From positions 1 through 10,235 of the forward strand of contig JAKAPO010000059.1 in the NCBI GenBank assembly GCA_021807065.1: a stretch of 10,235 bases of DNA. The letters are read 5' to 3'. The notes under the pieces were generated by a model. It was not told the origin of the DNA and made no database searches. It was given only the letters and a program-made list of their open reading frames with translations. A program made the translations under genes and the position numbers. This document shows positions 1 to 6,450 of the stretch, piece after piece. Numbering within the stretch: position 1 is the first letter of the stretch; each line of letters opens with the position of its first letter. This DNA is from a bacterium. Lineage in GTDB: Bacteria > Vulcanimicrobiota > Vulcanimicrobiia > Vulcanimicrobiales > Vulcanimicrobiaceae.

Positions 1-232
1 CCATCTTCTGCGAGACGCGCCCCGAGACGATCATGAGATCGGCCTGACGAGGCGAGCTGCGAAAGACCTCTGAGCCCAATCGCGCGATGTCGAACTGTGG
101 ATCGGTTACGCTCATCATCTCGATCGCACAGCATGCCAGACCCATCGTCAACGGCCAGACGCTCGAGCTCTGTGCCCAGCGCGCGACATCGTCGACGCGC
201 GCGAGAAGAAATTTTCCCGGGCCTACTTCCAT
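1..232 (-). CDS. nuoB: NADH-quinone oxidoreductase subunit B, N-terminal part (cut by window edge)
   Basis: NuoB is the peripheral-arm subunit of respiratory complex I that carries iron-sulfur cluster N2, the last redox centre before quinone. Reading leftwards from ATG at 232, 77 codons lie inside the window. They contain the family hallmark GLACCAIEMM (residues 31-40), with the adjacent cysteines C34 and C35 that ligate N2, then TDPQFDIARLGSEVFRSSPR and the start of the DLMIVSGRVSQKM segment. The remaining ligands lie beyond the edge. The gene is not in an obvious complete open frame because its 3' end is missing; it was recognised by translating the reverse strand. Its start overlaps the 3' end of nuoA by 10 nt, indicating translational coupling in a nuo operon that continues leftwards. 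The GRVSQKM wording resembles actinobacterial-type NuoB, from memory of the family. Confidence 0.95.
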   Translation of the reverse strand, partial: MEVGPGKFLLARVDDVARWAQSSSVWPLTMGLACCAIEMMSVTDPQFDIARLGSEVFRSSPRQADLMIVSGRVSQKM

Positions 233-576
233 TGAAATCCGCCTTTCTTCCAAACGTAGGCGTACCCAATGGCGAGCACGACGATAAAGACGACCATCTC
301 CAGTAAGCCGAAGAGACGCAGCGCGTGCATCTGGACTGCCCACGGATAGAACGAGGCAGCCTCGACGTCGAACACGACGAAGAGCATCGCGACCAGATAG
401 AAGCGCACTGGGAAGCGACCGGCTATTGCGGACGTCGGCTCGACGCCGCACTCGTACGGATCAGCCTTTTGCGCATTCGGTTTCCGACGAGCGAGCAAGC
501 CCGGCAGAGCGGTGAAGGCGAAGGCTGCAGCGAGGGCCACGATGAGAAAAATGCCGACCGGCGCGTAGGGAGCCAT
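223..576 (-). CDS. nuoA: NADH-quinone oxidoreductase subunit A
   Basis: NuoA is a small three-helix membrane subunit of complex I near the quinone site. The 117-residue product has the usual family length. Three hydrophobic segments sit at about residues 7-27, 57-75 and 87-107, and the conserved YECGVEP (41-47) and FDVEA (69-73) motifs lie in and after the first cytoplasmic/periplasmic loop. I chose ATG at 576 because the product then starts directly before the first membrane helix, as in the family; a TTG-initiated extension from 648 would add 24 arginine/lysine-rich residues with no family match. No Shine-Dalgarno sequence precedes the ATG: the 22 nt just before it are a perfect inverted repeat (579-600). 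That leaves leaderless or palindrome-controlled expression possible. It is the first gene of a nuo operon, and nuoB overlaps its end. Confidence 0.93.
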   Translation of the reverse strand: MAPYAPVGIFLIVALAAAFAFTALPGLLARRKPNAQKADPYECGVEPTSAIAGRFPVRFYLVAMLFVVFDVEAASFYPWAVQMHALRLFGLLEMVVFIVVLAIGYAYVWKKGGFQWK

Positions 577-578
577 TC

Positions 579-600
579 GCTTGTGACGCTTTTCACAAGC
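579..600. promoter_or_regulatory. Perfect CRP/FNR-family-type palindrome upstream of nuoA
   Basis: The arms GCTTGTGA (579-586) and TCACAAGC (593-600) are perfect 8-base inverted repeats around a 6-base spacer (CGCTTT). The core TGTGA-N6-TCACA is identical to the textbook CRP half-sites and spacing. The site sits 2 nt upstream of the nuoA ATG on the minus strand and about 50 nt upstream of the GTG of the divergent gene at 652. It could be an operator for a CRP/FNR-family regulator acting on either gene. It could also form an RNA hairpin at the nuoA start. No terminator-like T-run follows it on either strand. Confidence 0.6.
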
Positions 601-651
601 AACGGTCTTTCCCTGGCAGGCGGGCAACGGCAATAATCGAATGGCCAACGC

Positions 652-1131
652 GTGAAAAGGCTCGTTCCGGCTGTGACATTAGTCGGCGCTTTCATGCTTC
701 TCGGTTCGAACGGCGGTGGCTGCGCGCAACCGGGCGTCGTCGGCGTGCAAGATTACGGCTCGATTACGGGGCGGGTGCTCGATGCAACCACGAATCAGCC
801 GATCGCTAATGCACTCGTCTCGGTCGGTTCGCTCTTCACTACGACATCCGATGCCAAGGGCGGTTTCGTCCTCGGCCACGTTCCGATCGGCCAGCAGACC
901 GTCACGGTACGCGATGCGGGCTATCACGACGTCGACATCACGGTAAGCGTGACGAAAGATCAATCGTCCAGCGTCGGGTACGCGCGCCTGGTGCCGATCG
1001 CGATGCCCGCAGGCATGACGACGCTCGCGCCGCCGCCGCTCCCCTCGCCAACGCCAGCCCTGTCGCCGTCACCAACGGCAAGTCAAGCGCCGCTCGCACC
1101 GGCACACGAGACTTTCCCGACGTCGATCTGA
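652..1131 (+). CDS. Secreted protein with carboxypeptidase-regulatory-like domain and Pro-rich tail
   Basis: This 159-residue product has a hydrophobic N-terminal export signal (about residues 5-18, charged start MKR). It is followed by a Gly-rich stretch ending in C24 (GGGCAQP), so it may be a lipoprotein, although the lipobox is poor (Gly at -3). Residues 37-103 form one beta-sandwich repeat of the carboxypeptidase-regulatory-like type: SITGRVLDATTNQPIANALV, then TTTSDAKGGFVLGHVPIG, then the GYHDVDITV strand. After residue 115 the protein is a Pro/Ser/Thr-rich linker of low complexity that simply ends, with no second domain. The GTG start is chosen because an ATG at 641 is in another frame and stops at 655. 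No good Shine-Dalgarno is visible. Its 3' end overlaps the converging usher relic by 49 bp. Such domains often occur in outer-membrane or cell-surface proteins; its partner is unknown. Confidence 0.8.
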   Translation: MKRLVPAVTLVGAFMLLGSNGGGCAQPGVVGVQDYGSITGRVLDATTNQPIANALVSVGSLFTTTSDAKGGFVLGHVPIGQQTVTVRDAGYHDVDITVSVTKDQSSSVGYARLVPIAMPAGMTTLAPPPLPSPTPALSPSPTASQAPLAPAHETFPTSI

Positions 1132-1965
1132 CGTTCTTTGGACGACGGCACCACGATCGTCGTGATGCACGAACCGTTTACCGCCGAAATCAGCGCCGGG
1201 TGATTTCCTGGTGAGAGTCCCTCGAAGTAGAACATGCCGTCCGCGCCGATCGGCGAGATAGCGCCGTTCGCGAGCGCTATCGTGCCGTTGCGCCATCTGG
1301 GGTCGGCGACGATGCCGATGCCGGCAGAGAGAGGCGTGTGATCGATGAAGACCAACGCTCCGGCACCTGGAGCCGGATAGACGCGCGACGCGGAGAGCAC
1401 CACGTTGTCGTCGAGCGTCACGTACCGCTGCTCGTATGCGAATTCTGCCGGACGGTCGTTCGGCGCGAGCGGAAATGCGCTACCGGCAGGGCTCACCGCG
1501 TGCACCCGCCCGTCGCCGTCGACGATGAGATCGCCGGGCTCGCCCTCGACAACCACGTAGCCGCCGTCGGTTTCACGAACGGGATGAATGCCGTGCAGAA
1601 AGGCAACGGCGCCGGAGAACGCGATCGTGCCGGCATTCGTTCCCGAGACTGCGAACGCATCAGAGTTATACGAAGCCTGGAGCTCGCCCCTCGTACCGCC
1701 CGCGACGGCAAAACCGCTGGGCGTGTTCATCTCAGAGGATACGGCGGCGGCGCGACCTTCATGCGCGCCAATCGTTATGCCGAACGCCGTCGTGTCGCGC
1801 CATCTTCTGACGAAGAACGGCGATGACCTGTGCCGTGACGTTGACGTAGGTTTCGTTCGCGGGAAGCGAACCGCTACCGCCGGCACGTGCAGTAGCCGTT
1901 GCGGTGGCGGCGAGCGCCACCGCGCCGAGGAATCGTTTGAGGCGAGTTGCTGCGTTTTTCATCAT
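1083..1965 (-). pseudogene. Decayed chaperone-usher outer-membrane usher (FimD/PapC-like), internally deleted and frameshifted
   Basis: Two pieces in different frames read leftwards. The 5' piece starts at ATG 1965 (or the adjacent ATG 1962) and encodes a classic signal peptide: KRFLGAVALAATATATARA, then SLPANETYVNVTAQ, after which it runs to a stop at 1759-1761. The 3' piece, in the next frame, is recognisable from about 1820 to the stop at 1083 (roughly 245 residues). It contains late barrel strands (RDTTAFGITIG), a segment like the usher plug-distal region (SGAVAFLHGIHPV, then VVVEGEPGDLIVDGDG), and the C-terminal domain pattern NGAISPIGADGMFYFEGLSPG with two cysteines (NGSC and KVSC), ending QIDVGKVSC. 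Functional ushers are about 800 residues or more with a 24-strand barrel; here the N-terminal domain and most of the barrel are absent. I infer a large internal deletion plus a frame change. No chaperone or pilin gene is nearby. Confidence 0.68.
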
Positions 1966-2020
1966 AAGGCTTAGTGCCCATATGGAGGAGGATTCGTGAC
2001 GCCGATTCGAAGCGGCCACT
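1966..2020. other. Short divergent gap between usher relic and ABC permease; strong SD at 1984-1991
   Basis: These 55 bases separate the usher relic (leftward) from the permease (rightward). They hold GGAGGAGG at 1984-1991, an excellent Shine-Dalgarno sequence 4 nt before a GTG at 1996, but 29 nt before the permease ATG at 2021. The GTG frame is not the permease frame and stops at 2112. The gap is far too short for a cobalamin riboswitch. No convincing sigma70 hexamers were seen. Confidence 0.5.
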
Positions 2021-3001
2021 ATGCTCCTACGTCTGGCCGGACTCGCTCTCGCTGCCGTCGCCGCGATGTTCGCCGCGCTGCTCGTCGGCGGAACCTCGCT
2101 TTCGGTCCATGACGTTGCGACGTCGCTCTTGCACCCGAAAACGGCGAGCACCACCGCGACCATCGTGTGGCAACTGCGTTTGCCGCGCGTATGCGACGTT
2201 GCGTTCGTCGGCGCGGCACTTGCGGTTGCCGGAGTTTTGCTCCAAGGTCTGCTGCGTAACCCGTTGGTCGATCCCTATCTTACCGGCGTCAGCGCGGGAG
2301 CCGCAGCGGCGATCGCGATCGCGCTGCTCGCGGGTACGAGCGTCGTTGCCACGCCGGCGATAGGTTTTGCCGCCGGACTCGGCACGGCCGTACTAGTCGC
2401 TGCACTGGCACGGCGAGGCTCCGGGCTCGACACCCAACGGCTCATCCTCGCCGGGGTCTCCCTGTCGGCGTTCTTCTCGGCGATCGTCGCGCTGGCGATC
2501 TTTCGCGCGCAGTCGGCCGGCTATGCCAGCGCCATCATCGCGTGGCTCGCCGGATCGCCCGCCGGCCGCACCTGGCACGATATCGCGATCTGCCTTCCCT
2601 ATGCGGCGCTCGCCGGCGTGCTGATCCTTCCCTCCGTCCCGGCGTTGAACGTCCTTCGGATCGGCGAACTGCAGGCGCGAAGCGCGGGCGTCGACATCGC
2701 GCGCACGCAATGGCTGATTCTCGCTGCTGCTGCGCTCCTTACGGCATGCAGCGTGGAGCTAGCCGGCATGATCGGCTTCGTAGGGCTCATCGTCCCGCAC
2801 GTCGGCCGGCGAATCGTCGGTACGGATGCGCGCGCGCTGCTCCCGGCTTGCGCGCTCATCGGCATAGCGCTGACGGTCCTAGCAGATGCGGCAAGCCGAA
2901 CGCTCGTCGCTCCCGCCGAACTCCCTTTAGGAGTGCTCTTGGCGTTCGTCGGCGTGCCCGTCTTTCTATATCTCTACTTGCGCGGAAATCGCAACCGATG
3001 A
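2021..3001 (+). CDS. BtuC/FecCD-family ABC transporter permease (cobalamin, siderophore or haem uptake)
   Basis: This is an inner-membrane permease of the type II importer family that takes up vitamin B12, ferric siderophores or haem. At 326 residues it has family length, with about ten hydrophobic segments. Family landmarks are WQLRLPRV (50-57), LLQGLLRNPLVDPYLTGVSA (73-92), the LSAFFSAIVAL helix (148-158), and the loop that contacts the ATPase, GFVGLIVPHVGRRIVGTDAR (252-271). The substrate cannot be told from the permease alone. No periplasmic binding protein or TonB-dependent receptor is in the window. The frame has a stop at 1997-1999, so ATG 2021 is the only usable start in this frame, yet it has no Shine-Dalgarno. 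The strong one at 1984-1991 serves a GTG in another frame (see findings). The stop overlaps the ATPase start as ATGA. Confidence 0.93.
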   Translation: MLLRLAGLALAAVAAMFAALLVGGTSLSVHDVATSLLHPKTASTTATIVWQLRLPRVCDVAFVGAALAVAGVLLQGLLRNPLVDPYLTGVSAGAAAAIAIALLAGTSVVATPAIGFAAGLGTAVLVAALARRGSGLDTQRLILAGVSLSAFFSAIVALAIFRAQSAGYASAIIAWLAGSPAGRTWHDIAICLPYAALAGVLILPSVPALNVLRIGELQARSAGVDIARTQWLILAAAALLTACSVELAGMIGFVGLIVPHVGRRIVGTDARALLPACALIGIALTVLADAASRTLVAPAELPLGVLLAFVGVPVFLYLYLRGNRNR

Positions 3002-3786
3002 TTCGCGTCCGCGGCGTCGCTCTCGACATCGACAGCCGGCGATTGCTCTGCGGGCTGAACTTCGATGCTCCGACACATGAGATCGTTGCAATCATCGGAC
3101 CGAACGGCGTCGGAAAGACGACGCTGCTGCGCGCGATCGCCGCGCAGCATCCAGTTGGCGGCGGCGAGATTCTCGTGGACGGTGCAAACGTCGCCTCGTT
3201 TTCGGCCGTCGAACGTGCGCGGCGCATCGCATTCCTTGCTGCTGACGAAACCGTGGGTGAAGCGCTCGCCGTACGAGAGGTCGTTGCCGCCGGCCGTTAC
3301 CCGCATCATCGTTGGTGGGAATGGCGCGAGGGCTCCGACGATGCTGCGGCAATCGCTGGAGCGCTTGCAGAGGTCGGAATGGAGAGCTTCCGCGATCGCC
3401 TCTTCTCATCGCTCTCGAGCGGCGAGCGCCGCAACGTCTGGATCGCTCTGGCCCTGGCGCAGGCTACGCCGGTACTCGTACTCGACGAGCCGACGACCCA
3501 TCTCGACGTTCACGTCGCGCAGCGCATGCTGGCGCTCCTCCGAAGGCTCGCCCGGAGCGGAAAGACCGTTCTCTGCGCCCTGCACGATCTCAACGAAGCG
3601 GCGGCCTACGCGGATCGCATAGTACTGCTCGGTAATGGCACCATGCGCGCCGCAGGCCCACCGGAGGCCGTCTTGTCCAGTTCGCTGCTCGATGAAACCT
3701 ACGCAACCTCGATGGAGCGCTTGCATCTTGCCGACGGTACCCTCCGCGTTTTCGCGCGCTCCTATCCACCTGGAGAAGCCGGCTAG
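2998..3786 (+). CDS. ABC transporter ATP-binding protein, FecE/BtuD/HmuV type
   Basis: This cytoplasmic ATPase partners the preceding permease; its ATG overlaps the permease stop (ATGA), so the two are translationally coupled. The 262-residue protein has Walker A GPNGVGKTT (34-42), signature LSSGERR (139-145, a variant of LSGGQ), Walker B VLVLDEP (160-166), the D-loop region THLD (167-170) and the switch histidine in ALHDLNEAAAYADRI (H196). The region around the Q-loop reads RIAFLAADETV where relatives have AYLPQ, so the usual Q-loop glutamine appears to be alanine (residue 82). Apart from this and the second signature glycine being serine, the catalytic set is intact. The segment AVREVVAAGRYPHH matches the TV.ElV..GR.PH pattern of the siderophore/B12 subfamily. 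The C-terminus ends 58 bp before glnA. It is not resolved between cobalamin, iron-siderophore and haem specificity. Confidence 0.93.
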   Translation: MIRVRGVALDIDSRRLLCGLNFDAPTHEIVAIIGPNGVGKTTLLRAIAAQHPVGGGEILVDGANVASFSAVERARRIAFLAADETVGEALAVREVVAAGRYPHHRWWEWREGSDDAAAIAGALAEVGMESFRDRLFSSLSSGERRNVWIALALAQATPVLVLDEPTTHLDVHVAQRMLALLRRLARSGKTVLCALHDLNEAAAYADRIVLLGNGTMRAAGPPEAVLSSSLLDETYATSMERLHLADGTLRVFARSYPPGEAG

Positions 3787-3811
3787 CCAAACGTTAACCG
3801 CGTGGCTAACG
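3782..3811. promoter_or_regulatory. Phased hexamer repeats and imperfect palindrome upstream of glnA
   Basis: The 58-base gap before glnA, and the tail of the ATPase gene, hold three related hexamers in the same orientation: GCTAGC (3782-3787), GTTAAC (3793-3798) and GCTAAC (3805-3810). Their starts are 11 and 12 bases apart, about one helical turn. The last two also lie in an imperfect inverted repeat, CGTTAACC (3792-3799) with GGCTAACG (3804-3811), one mismatch and a 4-base loop. This looks like a transcription factor site for nitrogen control of glnA, but no specific regulator can be named. It could alternatively be a weak hairpin ending the transporter operon, though no T-run follows. Confidence 0.4.
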
Positions 3812-3844
3812 GCTCGGGTGGCCGCTCGTTGGAAAACCGCCGAC

Positions 3845-5278
3845 ATGAAAAAGAGCGTGCTAACGGCAAAAGAAGCCGCCGCCTTCATCAAAGAGAGCGG
3901 CGCCAAGATGGTCGACCTGCGGTTCACCGACGTTCCGGGCACCTGGCAACACACGACCGTTCCGGCCGATCAACTCGACGCGCAAGCGATCGAAGAGGGC
4001 ATCGGATTCGACGGATCTTCTATCAAAGGATTTCAGGCGATCCACGAGTCGGACATGATCTTGAAGCCGGATTGCAACACCGCGGTGCTCGATCCGTTTC
4101 TCTCGACGCCTACCGTGGCGTTCGTCTGCGACGTCTTCGATCCGGTAAGAGAGGAACTCTACGAGCGCGATCCGCGGAACATCGCTCGTAAAGCCGAAGC
4201 ATATCTGCGCGCGACCGGCATTGCGACGACCGCCTATTTCGGTCCCGAAGCGGAGTTTCATTACTTCGACCGCGTCTCATACGAGAACACCACCGTTCGC
4301 GCGTTCTACGAGGTCGACTCCCGCGAAGGCTCGTGGAACTCGGCCGTCGAGCCGAGCGGCTACACCATCCGGCCGAAAGAGGGATACTTTCCGCTCCCGC
4401 CGGTCGATACCCAAGCCGACGTTCGCGCGGAAACCGCGCTCGCGCTTGCCGAGTGGGGGATGCCGGTCGAAATGCAACACCACGAGGTGGGTGCGAGCCA
4501 AGCGGAGATCGATTTCCGCTTCGATTCGCTCTTGCGAACCGCCGATAACCTGATGGCCTACAAGTACATCGTGAGACGGGTCGCCGCTCGCCACGGTAAG
4601 AGCGTCACGTTCATGCCGAAACCGGTTTTCGGCGACAACGGCTCCGGCATGCACGTCCACCAGTCGCTGTGGAAGGATGACACGCCGCTTTTCTACGACG
4701 CGTCAGGCTACGGCGAGGCCTCGCAGCTGATGCTCTACTATATCGGCGGCCTGCTGACGCACGTCGATTCGCTCATGGCGTTCTGCGCGCCGACGACGAT
4801 CTCGTACAAACGCCTCGTTCCGCACTTCGAAGCCCCGGTCAACGTCGCATTCTCTGCGCGAAATCGTTCGGCTGCCGTTCGCATTCCCGTTTTCTATAAA
4901 GGCAAGCCGTCGTCGAAGCGCCTCGAGTTTCGCCCGCCCGATCCGAGTGCGAATCCCTATCTCGCATTTGCGGCATTGCTCTGCGCGGGTATCGACGGCA
5001 TCAAGCGCAAGATCGATCCGATCGTGGCCGGCTTCGGTCCCCTCGACGAAAACATCTACGAACTTGCGCCCGAGAAGGCGGCGAAAATACGCTCGGTACC
5101 AGGCTCGCTGCGGCAGTCGCTGGACGCGCTGGCCGCGGACCACGGCTATCTCGTCGAAAGCGGCGTCTTCTCCGAAGATTTCATCGCATCGTGGATCTCA
5201 TTCAAGATGGACCGCGAAGTGCGCCCGGTCGAAATCCGCCCGCACCCGTACGAGTTCTACTTGTATTACGACTGTTAG
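3845..5278 (+). CDS. glnA: Glutamine synthetase, type I-beta
   Basis: GlnA makes glutamine from glutamate, ammonia and ATP and is the main entry of nitrogen in the cytoplasm; family enzymes are dodecamers. The 477-residue product has family length. Visible landmarks are the beta-grasp signature VDLRFTDVPGTWQH (23-36), GFDGSSIKGF (54-63), the metal site PEAEFH (134-139), SREGSWN (159-165), VEMQHHEVGASQAEIDF (208-224), the ATP-binding FMPKPVFGDNGSGMHVHQSL (256-275), NRSAAVRIP (340-348) and RLEFRPPDPSANPYLAF (359-375). The stretch at about 145-190 contains the insertion typical of the I-beta class. DENIYELAPEKA places Y405 at the position adenylylated by GlnE in relatives, so control by adenylylation is likely. 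ATG 3845 is preceded by a weak GGAAA. An upstream extension in this frame (from 3635) lies over the ATPase gene and is rejected. The stop overlaps the converging gene by 4 bp. Confidence 0.97.
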   Translation: MKKSVLTAKEAAAFIKESGAKMVDLRFTDVPGTWQHTTVPADQLDAQAIEEGIGFDGSSIKGFQAIHESDMILKPDCNTAVLDPFLSTPTVAFVCDVFDPVREELYERDPRNIARKAEAYLRATGIATTAYFGPEAEFHYFDRVSYENTTVRAFYEVDSREGSWNSAVEPSGYTIRPKEGYFPLPPVDTQADVRAETALALAEWGMPVEMQHHEVGASQAEIDFRFDSLLRTADNLMAYKYIVRRVAARHGKSVTFMPKPVFGDNGSGMHVHQSLWKDDTPLFYDASGYGEASQLMLYYIGGLLTHVDSLMAFCAPTTISYKRLVPHFEAPVNVAFSARNRSAAVRIPVFYKGKPSSKRLEFRPPDPSANPYLAFAALLCAGIDGIKRKIDPIVAGFGPLDENIYELAPEKAAKIRSVPGSLRQSLDALAADHGYLVESGVFSEDFIASWISFKMDREVRPVEIRPHPYEFYLYYDC

Positions 5279-6450
5279 ATGAACGAAAACGGCGGGCGGT
5301 GCAGCCAGCGCTTTTCGAGGAGCACCTTCTCGAGGTGCCAGAAGACGGACGGCGCCCGCAGCGTTATGGCGGGCGCCGGTTTCGCAAAGAAATCACCGCT
5401 TCCCAGAGCCGCGCGCGAGCCGCCGGTCTCGACGAAACACGCGCCGTGGCCGTTGAACCTCGCCGTTGCCGCGGAAGAGCTCCATTGCGCCGCAATGTTT
5501 TCCGCGACGATCCTTGCCTCGGCATTGGCGAACACTCCGGCTTTGGGAAGCGGCTTGCCGTTCTCCAGCGATAGAGCCGCCACGTCACCGACGGCATAGA
5601 CGTTGGCGAATCGTGTCTGCAACGTGGCCCGATCGGCCGGTATCCATCCACTCTCTCCGCCAAAGCCGGCATCGGCTACTACCGCCGGCGGGTGGTGCGG
5701 CGGAACGAACGCCAGCAGGTCGTAGCTCGTCGACGTTCCGTCGGAAAACGCAATCGTTCGCGACGCGGCGTCGACCGTACGCACCTGCCGATTCGGAAAG
5801 TATGCAATGTTTTTCGCGCCCAGCATGGACCTGAGCGCCTCGCTGATCGCCGGACCGGCAACCGGCATCGGCGCCGGCTCCGCGGCGTGAATCTCTACCG
5901 CAAACTTCTCGTGGAGTCCGCGCTTTTTCAGCGCGTGGCCGATCAGCATCGCCTGCTCGTACGGCGCAGCGGGACACTTGTATCCCGGTCGCGCCGTCAG
6001 CACGATGACCTTTCCACCGGAGAAACGCGCTAGCGCATCGCGTAGAGCCGTAGCTCCGGCGAGCGTGTAAAAATTGTGACCGGCTTCTGCCAGGCCGGGG
6101 ACGCTCTCCGGCGATAACTCCGCGCCTAGGGCGATGACGACGGAATCGGCGGTAATCCCTCGACCGTCGATCGTGGCGCGGAGATTTGCCGGGTCGAGTG
6201 ACGTCACGGATCCCAGAGCCAGCTCGACACCCGGGCGCAGCAGCTCGCGCAGCGGCCGCGCCACTCGATCGGGGCGTCGTGTGCCGACGGCAACCCACAA
6301 GAACGACGGAGCAAAAACGTGAACCGGATTGCGCTCGACGAGCAGTATCCGGTCGTTCGCCTTCGCGCGTTTGCGCAATTCGTTCGCAACGACGATGCCG
6401 CCGACGCCCCCGCCGAGGATCAACGCCGTGTGCGCCGGACGAGCTGCCAC
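5275..6450 (-). CDS. Sulfide:quinone oxidoreductase-like FAD flavoprotein
   Basis: Sulfide:quinone oxidoreductases are membrane-associated FAD enzymes that oxidise sulfide to polysulfide or zero-valent sulfur and reduce quinone. The 391-residue protein starts with the FAD dinucleotide fold (ALILGGGVGG, 9-18; acidic end LLVERN, 36-41). It has the second nucleotide-like motif VVIALGAELSPE (104-115) and the FAD motif VYAVGDVA (284-291). It has only two cysteines: C159 in GYKCPAAPYE and C338 in GHGACFVETGG. These match the two cysteines forming the sulfide-oxidising site in this superfamily. Hydrophobic/aromatic C-terminal residues (APSVFWHLEKVLLEKRWL) fit membrane attachment. The GTG start overlaps the DsrE-like stop by one base (TAGTG), so it is translationally coupled. 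Its neighbours (DsrE-like, ArsR-rhodanese) support a sulfur role over a generic NADH dehydrogenase. A flavocytochrome c sulfide dehydrogenase-like flavoprotein is the alternative. Confidence 0.85.
   Translation of the reverse strand: MAARPAHTALILGGGVGGIVVANELRKRAKANDRILLVERNPVHVFAPSFLWVAVGTRRPDRVARPLRELLRPGVELALGSVTSLDPANLRATIDGRGITADSVVIALGAELSPESVPGLAEAGHNFYTLAGATALRDALARFSGGKVIVLTARPGYKCPAAPYEQAMLIGHALKKRGLHEKFAVEIHAAEPAPMPVAGPAISEALRSMLGAKNIAYFPNRQVRTVDAASRTIAFSDGTSTSYDLLAFVPPHHPPAVVADAGFGGESGWIPADRATLQTRFANVYAVGDVAALSLENGKPLPKAGVFANAEARIVAENIAAQWSSSAATARFNGHGACFVETGGSRAALGSGDFFAKPAPAITLRAPSVFWHLEKVLLEKRWLHRPPFSFI

Noticed and set aside
577..648. TTG-initiated extension of nuoA
   Set aside because: The extra residues are basic and Cys-containing with no NuoA counterpart, and they would be encoded through the CRP-type palindrome.
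1820..1886. Start of the usher C-terminal frame as a real gene start (initiation codon at 1886)
   Set aside because: Its first residues are a shadow of the signal-peptide frame and have no export signal, so an intact small secreted protein from this start is unlikely.
1982..1999. Five-codon mini-ORF (ATG, GAG, GAG, GAT, TCG, TGA) upstream of the permease
   Set aside because: It has no ribosome binding site of its own and is mostly the Shine-Dalgarno-like purine run; most likely chance.
2011..2020. GCGGCCACT resembling the 3' end of a B12 box (GCCACTG) just before a possible cobalamin permease
   Set aside because: The 55-base gap cannot hold the roughly 200-base riboswitch, and none of the other conserved B12 elements is present.
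2542..2997. Long open frame extending the ATPase upstream over the permease gene
   Set aside because: The translation is Arg-rich with no family pattern; the ATGA overlap at 2998 gives the proper ATPase start.
3635..3844. 70-codon N-terminal extension of glutamine synthetase
   Set aside because: It lies over the ATPase gene in another frame; the family begins at the ATG at 3845.
5585..6298. 237-codon minus-strand open frame inside the flavoprotein gene
   Set aside because: Out-of-frame Arg/Ala/Gly-rich shadow typical of GC-rich coding DNA; the real frame has clear FAD motifs.
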